Source: Girardinichthys multiradiatus
Taxonomy: Eukaryota > Chordata > Actinopteri > Cyprinodontiformes > Goodeidae
Direction: 5' to 3'
NCBI RefSeq assembly: GCF_021462225.1
Contig: NC_061805.1
Span: 50,091,360 to 50,155,359 of the forward strand
DNA length: 64,000 nt
How positions within the stretch are numbered: position 1 is the first letter of the stretch; every line of letters starts with the position of its first letter. Of the stretch, positions 22,495 through 33,990 are shown in pieces. Below the pieces are notes generated by a model. The model did no database searches. It saw only the letters and a list, made by a program, of their open reading frames with translations, and was not told the DNA's origin. The translations under genes and the position numbers were made by a program.

Positions 22495-22975
22495 TGAAGA
22501 TGAAGAAAGAGCTGCATCAAAAACTGAAGCTGTCTATTTACTGGTTCATCTTACCCACCCCCACCTATGGCCATGAGTGATGGATGGGGGCCGAAAGACT
22601 ATTATCCCAGATTCAAGCATCTGAAAAGAGCTTCTGCCATTGGGTGACTGGGCTCAGCCTTGGAGATTGGGTAAGGGGCCAGGTCATCTTGGGGGGGGGG
22701 GGTTCTGGAGTAGAGTGGATGCTCCTCTGTCTCGAAACATCAGCTAAGCCATTTCAGAAGTTTGATCATGATGCCTTCTGGGCCCCTGTCTTTGGATGTC
22801 AGGCATGTCCAACTGGGAGGAGACTCTGGACAGACCCAGAACTTGCTGGAGGGACCATATGTCTCTTCCAACATGTCTCTGTGTCCTATCAGGACCTCTT
22901 ATGCTGCCAAACTGGTCTCACATAAGGTAATGGCTGGAGGGATGAATAAAATAAACAGGTTATTACACTAGAGAT
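22495..22975 (+). mobile_element. RTE LINE, decayed 3' end (right half of split copy)
   Basis: AAAGAGCTGCATCAAAAACT, TATTTACTGGTTCATCTTAC, CCTATGGCCATGAGTGATGG and GGGAGGAGACTCTGGACAGA align with 13430-13780 of the RTE copy. It includes a 12-base G run near 22692. This continues 20991-21267 after the SINE/Tc1 insertion. Confidence 0.75.
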
Positions 22976-23270
22976 CCCTGCAATCCCTCCCCAAAACACT
23001 AGATGTCACTAAAAAGAAAACAGCTCTGAAGCTTGGAGCTTTCTCTTCAGCCCATAACACCACATGGATTATGTTTTAAGCCAACTTTGAATGCGAGTTT
23101 TGTCATGGTACATGTTTTGGTCTTGAGGTTGGCTGGAAGTTAACTTTTTGCTATAGATTTTATAGCATCTGAATTGCAGAAATTACTCAGCAGGAAGAAG
23201 AAAGACATTCCTTATGTCCTGCAGTGAGAAAACATCCATCAGATTTATCTCTTTTTGTTTTTTTAAAAAT
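22976..23270. other. Intergenic, nothing recognised
   Basis: No ORF or repeat that I can assign. Confidence 0.4.
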
Positions 23271-23770
23271 AGGCTAAACGTTATTGGCCAAGGTAGGTTG
23301 TGTGCACAAACAAGGAATTTAAGTATAAACATATGAACTTTGGAGGGAAAAAAAGATCAATGTAACATTATGTACATGTATGTGTACATACAGCAAATGT
23401 ATTTCTTTAAAATAAAGAAAAGAATGCAGGTTAGGATAGTGCAAATATAGTTCTTTAGTTTCACAGCAGAGTAGCTGACTACTCAGACTGTGAGCTGTCA
23501 TTGTGTCCATCAGAGAAACAGCCTGGGGGAAGAAACTATGGTGGTTGGTCTGTAGCGCCGAGGTAAAGGTCCAAACAGTTTGTGTCGGTAATGTGTGGGG
23601 TCTGCAGATATGTTAGCTGCCATTTATCTGACCCTAGACCTGTACAGGTCCTGGAAGGAAAGGTCAGCCCTGATGACCCAATTATTCGTTGCAGTCTGGA
23701 CCTGTCCTGTTTTGTGGATGAGACAAACCACACAATGATGGATGAACACATGATAGAGTGACTAATGGTG
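23271..23770 (-). mobile_element. L2/CR1-type LINE 3' fragment
   Basis: The minus-strand translation gives VWFVSSTKQDRSRLQRIIGS and then LTFPSRTCTG, matching WFGSSTKQDRSRLQRIIRT of the LINE at 53.1-54.3 kb. The 3' tail in reverse (TTGTGTGCACAAACAAGGAA) is at 23298. It is frameshifted. Confidence 0.75.
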
Positions 23771-25841
23771 GTCTAGAAGATGACCAGTGTCACACCCTCA
23801 ATATTATATGTTAGATGTTAAATCTGCTGTGACCAGTCTTGCAGCTCCAAATTTGTTATTTCTGGTTTAAGACAAAACACCCTTTCCACACATTTATCGG
23901 CAAAGAAAGAGAGCAATTAGCCAAAGCTAAGGCTGGGTCATTTCAAATATGAGAGCGTTTTACTGTAAAAACTCACTTCCAAACAGGGACCAGACAAAAG
24001 GATTCAGAGTCCTTGATCCCATGAGTAAAAAGACCAAATTCCAACTAAGATCACAGAGAAAATTGTGTCATCAGCATCCTCCATACCCTCCCACCCATTC
24101 ACTCACTAAGGGTGGTGAAATTAGGTGAAATGACTCTTGTCGTCACAAAGATCTGAGAAATATAAAAGGTTCATAAAAGAGAAGAGAGCTGCAGCAATAA
24201 TCTGAGCATCCTGATAAAACTGTTAAACTACAGAAGAAATATTCAACAAGAAGTGCATTAAAGTAGTTATAATATTGCAATAATACAGTAAGTGAAGTAG
24301 CCGCTGAGCATTGGTCAGACCACCGCTGCACACTTATCATTTCTTAACAACGAAAAGCCGAATGACAGATTGGTAATTAGACAAACCCCAGTACCCGTCA
24401 GACTCTGGGAGGTGAGAGACTGGTTGTGGCTGTTTGCTTGTAAAGAAACAGACTCATACCAGCCAAACCCTCCGTGGTTTCCTGACTGAAACAGGGACTG
24501 GACCAGAGACAGGAGGACCGAGCGAGAGGAGGGAATCAGAGGAAGAGAGAGGAAGGCTCTCAGTGAAGTAAAGAGACTTGTTCTTTAGAGCCAGGATTTC
24601 CAGGAACACGACCGTGTTCTGTATTAAAGAAAGCCTTTAATGCAGACTCTTGAGAAGACAGATTAGCTATGATCTAATAAAGTTATAATAAATCGTTCAA
24701 CTTTACTATGATTAGCATTCAGATTAAACACTGTACTCAGACAGGCTTCAGTTACAATCAAATGCATCCAAAAGCAGGACATTAAAGTTTTTATTTACTA
24801 ATAAAAGGATCTCCCCCAAATTTTTATATTTTATATTAGGGGAACTAATATAAAACTGTAGTTTTCCAGACTTTCAATCAGTACAGTGTCAAATGTAAAA
24901 ACTATTGGATGTGAAGACTTTTTTTGCACCAAGTAGTTTATTGTGTGACACTGAGTATGCGCACAGGATTGTAAAACTCCAGCTTTGCGTGGACGTCCAC
25001 GGTGTTAAGCACCCCCAGCTCTGTAGGAGCCTTAAGACATACCAGTATGGTTAAACAGAAACTGAGCAAGTATTAAAAGTAAGATCACATCTCTTCCTTT
25101 GTATTCCCACTGTAAGGGAATCGCTGCAGGATTCAGCTGCTGATGCACCAAACAGCTTTTGTGTGAGCACCCCTCCTAGACTGTTCAAACCTCATCTGGT
25201 TCCTATGCTGACGAGACATTCTGCAAAACACACTTTGAGATTCATGAAACCTTTGTTCAATTTGTGAAAATAGAAAAAGGAGTATTTAAAATGCTTTTTG
25301 TCATTAAAACCAGCTTACAGTAAGACAAGCATAAAAACTCAACAAATAGAAAGGTCAAACCTGAGCTGAATCAATTTACACGGATGACAGGTTCTTCAAA
25401 ACAAAGGTTTGGGCTTGTGAAACCTTTACTTTGAAGGGCCATTGCATGAAATAATCCATAACAGCACAGTCCTTTTCTTTTTCCTGCAAGCCAAGATCTG
25501 GACTCACGCTGTGGCTGGGCTCCTGTGGGTTGCATGCAGAACTGGTTGTAGAGGCCCATCTAGGTGTGAAGTGAAAATGCCAAAGGTGTATGTAGCCTGC
25601 CCATGAGGTGTAATCAACGAACTACTAGATCCTGACCTGTCTGAAGCTGATGTCACTTAATGTTCTCCGATTTTAGCTGCTACTGGTTAATTTTATGTTT
25701 TTCTTGGGTGGAAAAGGTTCACTAAATTCAAAGCTCAGAGAAAACAAAGCGAATGATTTTTTTCTACTAAACAATTTGAGTTTTAAGGGTAAAATAGGTG
25801 GATTTTATAATGGATTATAATTGATTTGTATATTTGCACAG
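23771..25841. other. Intergenic, nothing recognised
   Basis: AT-rich sequence without a credible ORF, RNA gene or named repeat. Confidence 0.45.
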
Positions 25842-26023
25842 GATACCATTCTTTTGGACCGAGGTGGACGAATCACCCACCTGCTGAAGAGGATTTCCAA
25901 ACTTTCAGAACAACATCCTGGTGGCAACCACAAGGGACTTTGTTTTACTCGTTGTGACTTCAAGGAGATTACTAAGCATTCTAGCCCCCAAATTGTCATC
26001 GTTCTGATCACTCTGCATCGGAG
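25842..26023 (+). other. Exon-like open segment of unknown identity
   Basis: A 182-nt open frame lies between an acceptor-like TATTTGCACAG and a consensus donor CGGAG|GTAAGA. It reads DTILLDRGGRITHLLKRISK, LSEQHPGGNHKGLCFTRCDF and KEITKHSSPQIVIVLITLHR. I do not recognise it and see no neighbouring exon. It could be a fragment of an old repeat, a noncoding-RNA exon or chance. Confidence 0.25.
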
Positions 26024-26547
26024 GTAAGATATTGACTACTCATAAGTACTGCACACAACCCTGCTTAAAAAAGATAATGTTAAAATACTGGTTGAATAAT
26101 AATTAAGTATCTCTTTTCTTGTCTGGTGAACATATGTATATATCTAATTCTAAAACTGAACTTGTTGTTAACTGACTTTAATAATGACCAGAAATGTGTT
26201 CTTCTCCAAGCAACGACGCTGTTTTTCTGCAAGCAAATGTCACTTTTCTGCACCAAGCAGAAAATGTTTGAGTAAAAAAGTTCAACAAGAAGATTTTTAT
26301 TCTTTAAGCTGCTCAGACAAGCACTGCTGGGCCTACAGCGAGCCTCTACCTCACCAGTTTACACTCACACATCTCCCAACAGCTGACAAGTTTCCAGTCA
26401 GACTTCAGGCCTCTCCAGGAATACACTTGCACGCATGCCTGCACAGAAACACACACTCCTCTGAGAGCGAGTCAGCATTATTTTGTTGATTTGTTTTGGT
26501 CTGCTGCAAAACAGAAGTCTCATTGGCCCCGGTGTGCCTCGTAAACA

Positions 26548-26589
<42 letters not shown>

Positions 26590-27369
26590 CACACTCAGAG
26601 TAGAGCAGAGGGGAAACCACAACGGCACATGCAGGCATCCAAAGAGCCAACACAGAAATCACACAAACCTCACAGCAGCAACACACTCAGAGGAGTTTCC
26701 AACTATTTACTCACCTAGCCTGCAGCAGTCCAAGGGCGTCCTGGTGTGTGCTGAAGATGCCACTCAGAGTCTGTGTGTGTGATTTAATGTGTGTTTGAAT
26801 GGGTTTCAGCCTGCCGGCGACACCAGTGTTGAGCTGTAGTGATGAGAGCTGCTGTCAATGTGGAGTGAGGAGGGATAGAAAGAGGGATGAAGAAAGGGAG
26901 GGAGGTAAGGTGTGCTTTCCCTGCATCCCTCTTCCTCCTCCTCTTCCTCCTCCTCTGTCTGGGCTGGAGGAGGGTAAGGAGGTGGGAGGACCGGAGGAGT
27001 GAGTCTGGCAGACTGCTCTGCTTTCTTTCTGACCGATACTTTTTAAATCACCAGTTTATTAGACTAACAACTGCTCATCTTCTTACTTGTGTTCTTAAGA
27101 TACTTTGACTAGAACTCCAAATCTGACTTTCTACCAAATTAGACACTGATTTGCTCTAGAAACCAAAACATTTTCAAAGTATTTAATTTGGTCAATCTTG
27201 TTTAAAACAGTACCTTCATGAACCTCAAAGTAGTCTTAATCCAAGTTTTTCTTTGGACTTTGGCTTCTTTTTCACTAATTTCCCAACTTTTTATCTGATC
27301 ATATAATATTATTTTGCATTTTAAGAAAACAATTATTTAGTTCACACCTCAGGGAGAACATCCTTCATG
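26024..27369. other. Intergenic with simple-sequence tracts
   Basis: Holds the CA microsatellite and a pyrimidine tract of CTTCCTCCTC type at 26928-26958. No gene seen. Confidence 0.5.
26545..26598. repeat. (CA)n microsatellite
   Basis: About 20 uninterrupted CA units followed by CACT variants. Confidence 0.97.
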
Positions 27370-28640
27370 TTCTGAGGGTGGTTGGAACCAATGACTCTCA
27401 ATGGGCCATGTCCTGGAGGTCCAGTCCAAATCTGACTTCCAGGAGCTGTGGCCTGGAGGTCGTTGGTATCCACCAGGGCAGCAACCAGGAGACCCACTGG
27501 TGGACACTAGCAGTGATAAAAGCCTTCATGCTAGACTTTGGCTTTAGGGCTTGGACTCAATCAGACAGGCACCAGGTGGCCAGAGGGTCTGCAGCTTCTG
27601 TGGTTGCAGAAGCAACATCTCAGGAATGGGAGGAATTTGTAGAGGCTGTGGAGATGAACTTCTGGTTGGCCAAAAAGAAAGGGAGAGCATGGACCATCCC
27701 AGGCTGTGTTTGGTTTGATGAGGGGGAATGCTGACCTGGATGGACGATACTGTTTGTGAGTTGAAAGAGCACTTTGAGGAAATCCTTAGTCCGATCACCA
27801 TGTTCTTTGTGGAGTAGGCAGCATCTGAGGACTTGGAGGATGGTGATGCCATCATAATGGCTAGGTGATTAAAGCCCCCTAATTGCAAGAAGCCAGAAGT
27901 GGAAGAGATTCTCATTGAGATGAAAGGCTCTGGACATTGCTGAGCTGTGTTGGTTAACTCAAATCTTCCCATGGGAGACTGGAATATGACCAGTGGAGAG
28001 GTTGACTAACGTGGTGGTCTCAAATTTTAAGAAAGGTACTTGAGAATGAACTGCCAAGGCATCACACTTCTCAGCCTCTCTGGAAAAACTGTAAGAAAGG
28101 AGGTTCAAATATCAGACTCAGGAGTAGCAGTAAGATGTTCAGCCCTGCCGTAGAACGATGAACCACATATTTACCCTTGTGTGTGGAACTGCTCAGATGG
28201 GTCGTTGGAGTTTGGTTGTCCGGTTCACATGTGTTTTGTGGATGTGGATAAGACTTATGATTGTGTAGCTTAAGGTGCCTTGTGGGGAAGTCAGGCCAGG
28301 GTGTTCATGGATAACATGTCAAGGCCTAGTCATGGCGAGGAGGGTCTCTGTTTAGGGAACTTAGGGGTCTTATCTGCTTTTTCTAACCAATGTGGTTCTG
28401 TTAGCATCTTTAAAGCAATGACTTTTAATGTGATCTGGACTGAGTGAGCCCAGTGTGAAGCAGCCAGCATGATTGTCAGCACTTTTTAGTCTGAGACCTG
28501 GTTCTCAACCAGAAAACGCTGGATTGCTCTTTCTGGTCAGTCTAGACTTCAAGCGATAGAGTTTAAGTATCTAGTCTCATTCATAGTAAGATGACACCAG
28601 AGATGGACAGAAGGACTAGGGGCCTGCATTATGTATCCTC
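27370..28640 (+). mobile_element. RTE LINE, strongly decayed internal segment
   Basis: Colinear with the larger RTE copy: CCCACTGGTGGACACTAGCA (WWTPAV), ATGGGAGGAATTTGTAGAGG (WEEFVEAVE), CACTTCTCAGCCTCTCTGGA (LLSLSGK), GTTCACATGTGTTTTGTGGA and AAGACTTATGATTGTG (HMCFVD..KTYDC). Stops and indels are numerous, so it is an old copy. The open frame 27378-27734 is part of it. Confidence 0.8.
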
Positions 28641-30593
28641 CTTTTTCTCCTTCAATCTTCCACCTCCTATCTGCTCCATTCTAAATTTATGAACTATTTT
28701 AATTTCTCTTCTTAGAATAGGTTCTAGATGATATTCCAGCTGCAGAAAGCTGAAATTAACATCAGAAATAAGTATATCAAATAGGTAATTAAATGAATCT
28801 ATATAATCTTTTAGTTCATTGCTTAGTTATTAAATAGGAACATGTAATTAAATCATAAATCAATTATATGTTTAAATCATACATAAATATTTATTTCATG
28901 TGCTGCAGTACATTATGAAATAGTTTGAACAACTAAATGAACCCTAACATCTGATTGGTTAACTCAGCAACTCAGCTGCTGACCAACTGATTATTCCATA
29001 GTAGTTTCAGAGTTAATCTGATTATAAGGCATAAAATAAATTCAAGATATGCTGCAGCACATCACCATGAAATGAAATAATGATGAAATAATTACTTATA
29101 ATGATAAATGTTCCAATGAAAAAATAATTATTTCCATATTGATTTATTTAAGATAAAGATACATAAACTTAATTCGTTGGTGGGTCTCCAGTTTTATTGA
29201 AATTTTCACATCTATAAATATTTTAACTTTTACATTGTTTTAATTGTTGCTCTTTAGGTCTTCTATAGCCTACATGCTGGGTGGATCAAATAGTTTCTAT
29301 GTTTAGGTTTAAGCTCCAAATGTCATGCGCTGAACCTACTTTAAGTTCCTTATTATTTCCTGGCATGTGTAGAGCAGTGTTTCATTTTATTAATGGGTAT
29401 CTCACCTGCACCTGCAGATAAAGTTAGTCTGTTCAACATGAATGGCTGCACAGTTTTTTACATTGTTTTAGAGTGATGCAACTACCTGGCATCCTCACCG
29501 CAGCACCTGGGCACCAGATTTTCTTTTAGTACTAGAGATCTTAATTGAACAGTAAATGGTGGTAAATGGTCTGCAATTGTATAGCGACCCAAGAGAAGAA
29601 AGATTTAGTTCGATTTAATGTCAGACAGTGAGAAAGAAAAAAGTATGGTGTTTTCTTTTATACAAAGTGTGTAAATATCTGGTTTTAACTGTAATGGGAC
29701 AAAATATAAAAATCTTTGAGGGACATGAATACTCTTACAAGAGACTGTATCGCTGCCACTTTCAATTCTAGTCTTTGTAGCTCAAAAACATGATGAGTAA
29801 TAAGTCTCAATATCCAAACTTGATCAAGTTAGGGACCACAGGGTGGCAGTGAGGTGACTATGTCCAACTTTTAGATCTTATCAATGTAAAAGCAATCTGT
29901 CATCAAATGCATTTAACTTTACAGATTCTGAGAGATTTTTACCAGGACATTCCTGGTGTTCAGTGCCTCTTTGTAAACCATAATGAGCCTATCAGGTCCT
30001 GTGTCCTTTTTTTTTTCTTCTAATTTCCTTTGGTGGTTTGTTTAATGTGTAATCTTTGTTCATTTAAATCGGTCTATAGATCTCTGTCTGTGAAAGTCTC
30101 CTTTAAGGAACACAAAGCCCCCTCAGAATCTGAGGTGAGTCCACAAACAGACGGGAAACAATCCGTCCAGAAAGGCAAGGAGTGAATTATGTGAAAAAGA
30201 CAGAACATCTGAGGACCACTGTGTCTTTCTAGCCTCCCTTCCTCTCCTCTGTCTGTCTCAGTCCTGCATGTTTTATTTTGATTTCAGCTTGTCTCTTGTG
30301 TCTTTTTCTCTGCTGTTATTTCTCGCCGCTCCCTCTTCCTCTCTGCATGTTCCTTTCCTTACTCAGTCGCCCTCTGTCATTCCTCTGTTTCATAGTTGTC
30401 TTTTCACAGTGTTCACCTTGTTCTGTCATGATCATGCTTTCATTTCTGTTTTTGTCAGTGAACTTTAAATGTGTAAATGCATTAAGAATATTTACAAAGA
30501 TTTTGTTTTGAGAAAGGTTTGACAAAAGGAACCCTTTCTTCATTTTTAGACTCAGTAAATCTGAGAATCATCTGCCTAACATGAAAATAAATA
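28641..30593. other. Intergenic, very AT-rich
   Basis: 28700-29250 is notably AT-rich. 29595-29700 is homologous to 50655-50755 (AATGTCAGACAGTGAGAA.., AAATATCTGGTTTTAACTGT). No genes. Confidence 0.5.
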
Positions 30594-30622
30594 CACTGCT
30601 CAAAAAAATAAAGGGAACACTT

Positions 30623-30877
30623 TAGGAGGCGACTGTGGCTCAGTAGGAAGAGTAGTCATCTTGGAATCAGTAGGTTGTGTGTTCAATTCCAGCTTCCTCC
30701 TGCCATAGGTCGATGTACCCCTGGGCAAGGCACTGAACCTCAAGTTGCCTACCGATCTGCGTATTGGTGTATGAATGTGTGAGCGTTAGTGAGTGCAATT
30801 GGGTGAATGTGGCTCTGAGTGGTGCACTTTGAGCGGTCTGTATGACTGGAAAAGCGCTATATAAGTTCAGTCCATTT
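30623..30877 (+). mobile_element. tRNA-derived SINE with target-site duplication
   Basis: The head GGAGGCGACTGTGGCTCAGT has an A-box-like TGGCTCAGTAGG and a B-box-like GTTCAATTCC; the tail has AAAGCGCTATATAAGTTCAG. A perfect 7-bp duplication AACACTT flanks it (30616-30622 and 30878-30884) inside the Tc1 terminal repeat. This kind of SINE is widespread in percomorph fish. Confidence 0.88.
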
Positions 30878-31129
30878 AACACTTAAACAACACAACTCCA
30901 AGTAAATCAAACTGTCCACTTAGGAAGCAACACTGATTGACAATTAATTTCACATGATGTTGTTCAAATGAAAAAGACAACAGGGGGAAATCTTTGGTGA
31001 TTAGCAAGACACTCAATAAAGGAGTGGTTCTGCAGGTGGGGACCACAGACCACTTCTCAGTACCGATGCTTTCTGGCTAATGTTTGGGTCACTTTTGAAT
31101 GTTGGTCGTGCTTTCACACTCGTGGTAGC

Positions 31130-32146
31130 ATGAGACGGACTCTACAACCCACACAAGTAGCTCAGGTAGTGCAGCTCATCCAGGATGGCACATCAATGCA
31201 AGCTGTGGCAAGAAGGTTTGCTGTGTCTGTCAGCGTAGTGTCCGGAGCTTGGAGGTGCTACCAGGAGACAGGCCAGTACACCAGGAGACGTGGAGGAGGC
31301 TGTAGGAGGGCAACAACCCAGCAGCAGGACCACTACCTCCACCTTTGTGCAAGTAGGAACAGGAGGAGCACTGCCAGAGCCCTGCAAAGTGACCTCCAGC
31401 AGGCCACAAATGTGCATGTGTCTGCACAAATGGTTAGAAACTGACTCCATGAGGATGGTATGAGGGCCTGACGTCCACAAATGGGGGTTGTGTTCACAGC
31501 CCAACACCGTGCAGGACGATTGGCATTTGCCAGAGAACACCAGGATTGGCAAATTCACCACTGGTGCCCTGTACTCTTCACAGATGAAAGCAGGTTCACA
31601 CTGAGCACATGTGACAGACGTGACAGAGTCTGGAGACACCATGGAGAGCGATCTGCTGCCTGCAACATCCTTCAGCATGACCAGTTTGGCAGTGGGTCAG
31701 TAATGGTGTGGGGTGGCATTTCTTTGGAGGGCCTCACGGCCCTCCGTGTGCTCACCAGAGGTAGCCTGACTGCCATTAGGTACCGAGATGAGATCCTCAG
31801 ACCCCTTGTGAGACCAAATGCTGGTGCGGTTGGCCCTTGGTTCCTCCTAATGCAGGACAATGCTAGACCTCATGTGGCTGGAGTGTGTCAGCAGTTCCTG
31901 CAAGATGAAGACATTGAAGCTATGGACTGGTCCGCCTGTTCCCCAGTCCTGAATCCGATTGAGCACATCTGGGACATTATGTCTCGCTCCATCCACCAAC
32001 GTCACGTTGCACCACAAACTGTCCAGGAGTTGGTGGATGCTTTAGTCTAGGTCGGGGAGGAGATCCCTCAGGAGACCATCCGCCGTCTCATCAAGAGCAT
32101 GCCCAGGCGTTGTAGGGAGGTCATACAGACACGTGGAGGCCACTGA
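31130..32146 (+). pseudogene. Tc1-like transposase with three nonsense codons
   Basis: A single continuous frame of 339 codons from ATG 31130 to TGA 32144-32146, with no frameshift. N-terminal helix-turn-helix ([20 protein letters not shown]), then the DDE domain: LFTDESRF (D1), GSGSVMVWGGIS, LMQDNARPHVAG (D2), and VLNPIEHIWDIM with the third acidic residue (E), spacing typical of DD34E. Premature stops: TGA 31442-31444, TGA 31469-31471 and TAG 32048-32050. All three fit C-to-T changes of CGA or CAG. Otherwise the length and motifs are intact. Confidence 0.92.
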
Positions 32147-32403
32147 GCCTCATTTTGACTTGTTTTAAGGACATTACATCAAAGTTGGATCAGCCTGTAG
32201 TTGTTTTTCCACTTTCATTTTGTATGTGACTCCAAATCCAGGCCTCCATTGGTTAATAAATTTTATTTCCATTGATGATTTTTGTGTGATTTTGTTGTCA
32301 GCACATTCAACTTTGTACAGAACAAAGTATTCAATGAGAATATTTCATTCATTCAGATCTAGAATGTGTTATTTGAATGTTCCCTTTATTTTTTTGAGCT
32401 GTG

Positions 32404-33189
32404 TATATTGAGTGTGTACTGAACCCTGTGGAGCTCCACAAGCCAGGGTTCAAAGTTTGCTCTTTACAAACACATGTATGAAGATATTGGATAGATTTTA
32501 CTAAGATGTTTTACTGTCAAATCAAAATACGTGATTTCGTTACGTATTTAATTTAATTAAGCTGCGAGAACTTGAAACCAAAGTCAAATTCCTTGTTTGG
32601 GCACAAAATCTTGGTCAGTTTGATTTTCTTCAAAAGACTTTTAACTTAACATGAACTATGAAAAAAAGATTTTTGAATCTCTGGCTCATCAAGCCTTCTT
32701 GTCTTAAGAAGACCAGAGGGAGTCTCAGTCCTTGCCAGATCTGTCTATGGTTGCAGTTATTCAGCCTACCTGGTGCTCACCTCCTTTCATCACCAAAGTA
32801 GCTTCTCAATCCTCTGGTCACTTCTTGGTCTGATCAACCTCTGCAGTACTCACCTGGAAACTCACACCCTTCACATACTGGTCTTCTATGTTTAAACTAC
32901 TTTCCTCATCTCCCCTGCCTATCATCAAATCCATCTGAAGATGGATTCAAACAATATCAACTTCCCGCCAACGGTCCTCCCCTGAACTATGCCTCTCTAG
33001 CATCTAAGCGTCCACTTACCTTCCACTACTTCCTGAGCTACCCTAACCCTAACCCTCGAACTAGATTCTCCTCAACTTCTACCAAGTGCCCTGAGCTGTT
33101 TGCTGTGCAAAACGACTTTTCTGATTTGCCACTTCAGTAACTCCAGCAAATCCATTTCCTCTCGAAGGTTCTGGAGAAATCGATTATTA
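32404..33189. other. Intergenic, nothing recognised
   Basis: Contains a short CCCTAACCCTAACCCT stretch at about 33042-33057, but no gene. Confidence 0.45.
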
Positions 33190-33990
33190 TTATTGAGTTC
33201 ATAGGAACAAGGTGTCTGAACTGTTCCAGTCCGGTCTGAAAACCCACCGCAGTACTGAGTTGGCTCTGGATGTTCTTTTAGCCACAGGCGCATGTCACTG
33301 TATTGTTTTTGTCTTGTTGTTTTTAACAACTGCCTTTAATACAGAGGACCATCAGATTCTCCTTTCACGTCTAGAGACCTGCATCTGCAATTATGGGGTT
33401 GCTCTAGATTGCCTCAGGTCTTATATAACAAGAAGATGTTTTTTGTGTTTGTACTGGGGCCTCTGAGTCCCATACAGCACCTCTCTCTTCTGGAGTGCCT
33501 CAAGTCTCTATTCTTGGTCCCCTTCTCTTCTCGTCTCGTCTCGTCTCTTCTCGTCTTGTCTCATCTCATCTCGTCTCTTTTGTTCTTACATACTCCTGTT
33601 GGGGTCAATTCTACAAAAAGACGTTATAGCCGTCTTATTTTATGCGGATGACAGCCAGATTTTTATGCCACTGAAAAAGGAAAATAGTTACTGTGGGAAC
33701 CATCTACTTGAATGCTTTGCAGAAACCAAGTCATGGATGGAATTTCTTACACCTGAAGAATAAAAAGACTGAGGTCATGTTGTTTGGGACCAGTGATGTC
33801 TTTGACAGCAGTGTTGACCCGGGTCCTTTAAGTCAGTATCTGACACAGACTGGTTCTGACCTCAGCTTTCAACTGGATAGTGATCTTAACCCTGATGCTC
33901 AGATTAAATCAGAGGTCAGGTCCAGCCTTTTTCAAATCAAAGAGTTGGTCAATGTTCTAATCTATGCTTTTATTACAACTCATTTAGATT
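33190..33990 (+). mobile_element. L2-type LINE RT fragment, left part
   Basis: Decayed RT: FQSGLKTHRSTELALDVLL, a degenerate TTAFNTEDHQILLSRLE (motif A), an SGVPQ..LGPLLF-like region (motif B), LFYADDSQIFMPL (motif C, from the frame at 33635), then KNKKTEVMLFGTSD and FITTHLDY. Several frame changes. Confidence 0.75.
33525..33582. repeat. (TCTCG)n-like pentanucleotide microsatellite
   Basis: TCTCGTCTCGTCTCGTCTCT and variants, lying inside the LINE RT segment just after the LLFS codons of motif B. Confidence 0.9.

Larger units (their letters stand above)
30594..32403 (+). mobile_element. Tc1-like transposon (CACTGCTCAAAAAAATAAAG ends), near complete
   Basis: Both ends are present. Left CACTGCTCAAAAAAATAAAG after TA (30592-30593); right, in reverse complement, CACAGCTCAAAAAAATAAAG before TA (32404-32405). 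The transposase lies between. The left terminal repeat is split by a SINE (30623-30877). Without the SINE it is about 1.55 kb, normal for Tc1 elements. Confidence 0.93.

Noticed and set aside
26398..26686. Minus-strand ORFs with Cys/Val-rich repeats, tempting as a signal peptide
   Set aside because: Driven by the CA microsatellite; the adamtsl2 signal exon at 14356-14460 fits better.
30623..30700. tRNA-like head with A and B boxes
   Set aside because: It is the promoter region of a SINE with a long tail and target duplication, not a functional tRNA gene.
33040..33060. CCCTAACCCTAACCCT, a telomere-like repeat
   Set aside because: Only about three units; too short to claim an interstitial telomere or fusion site.
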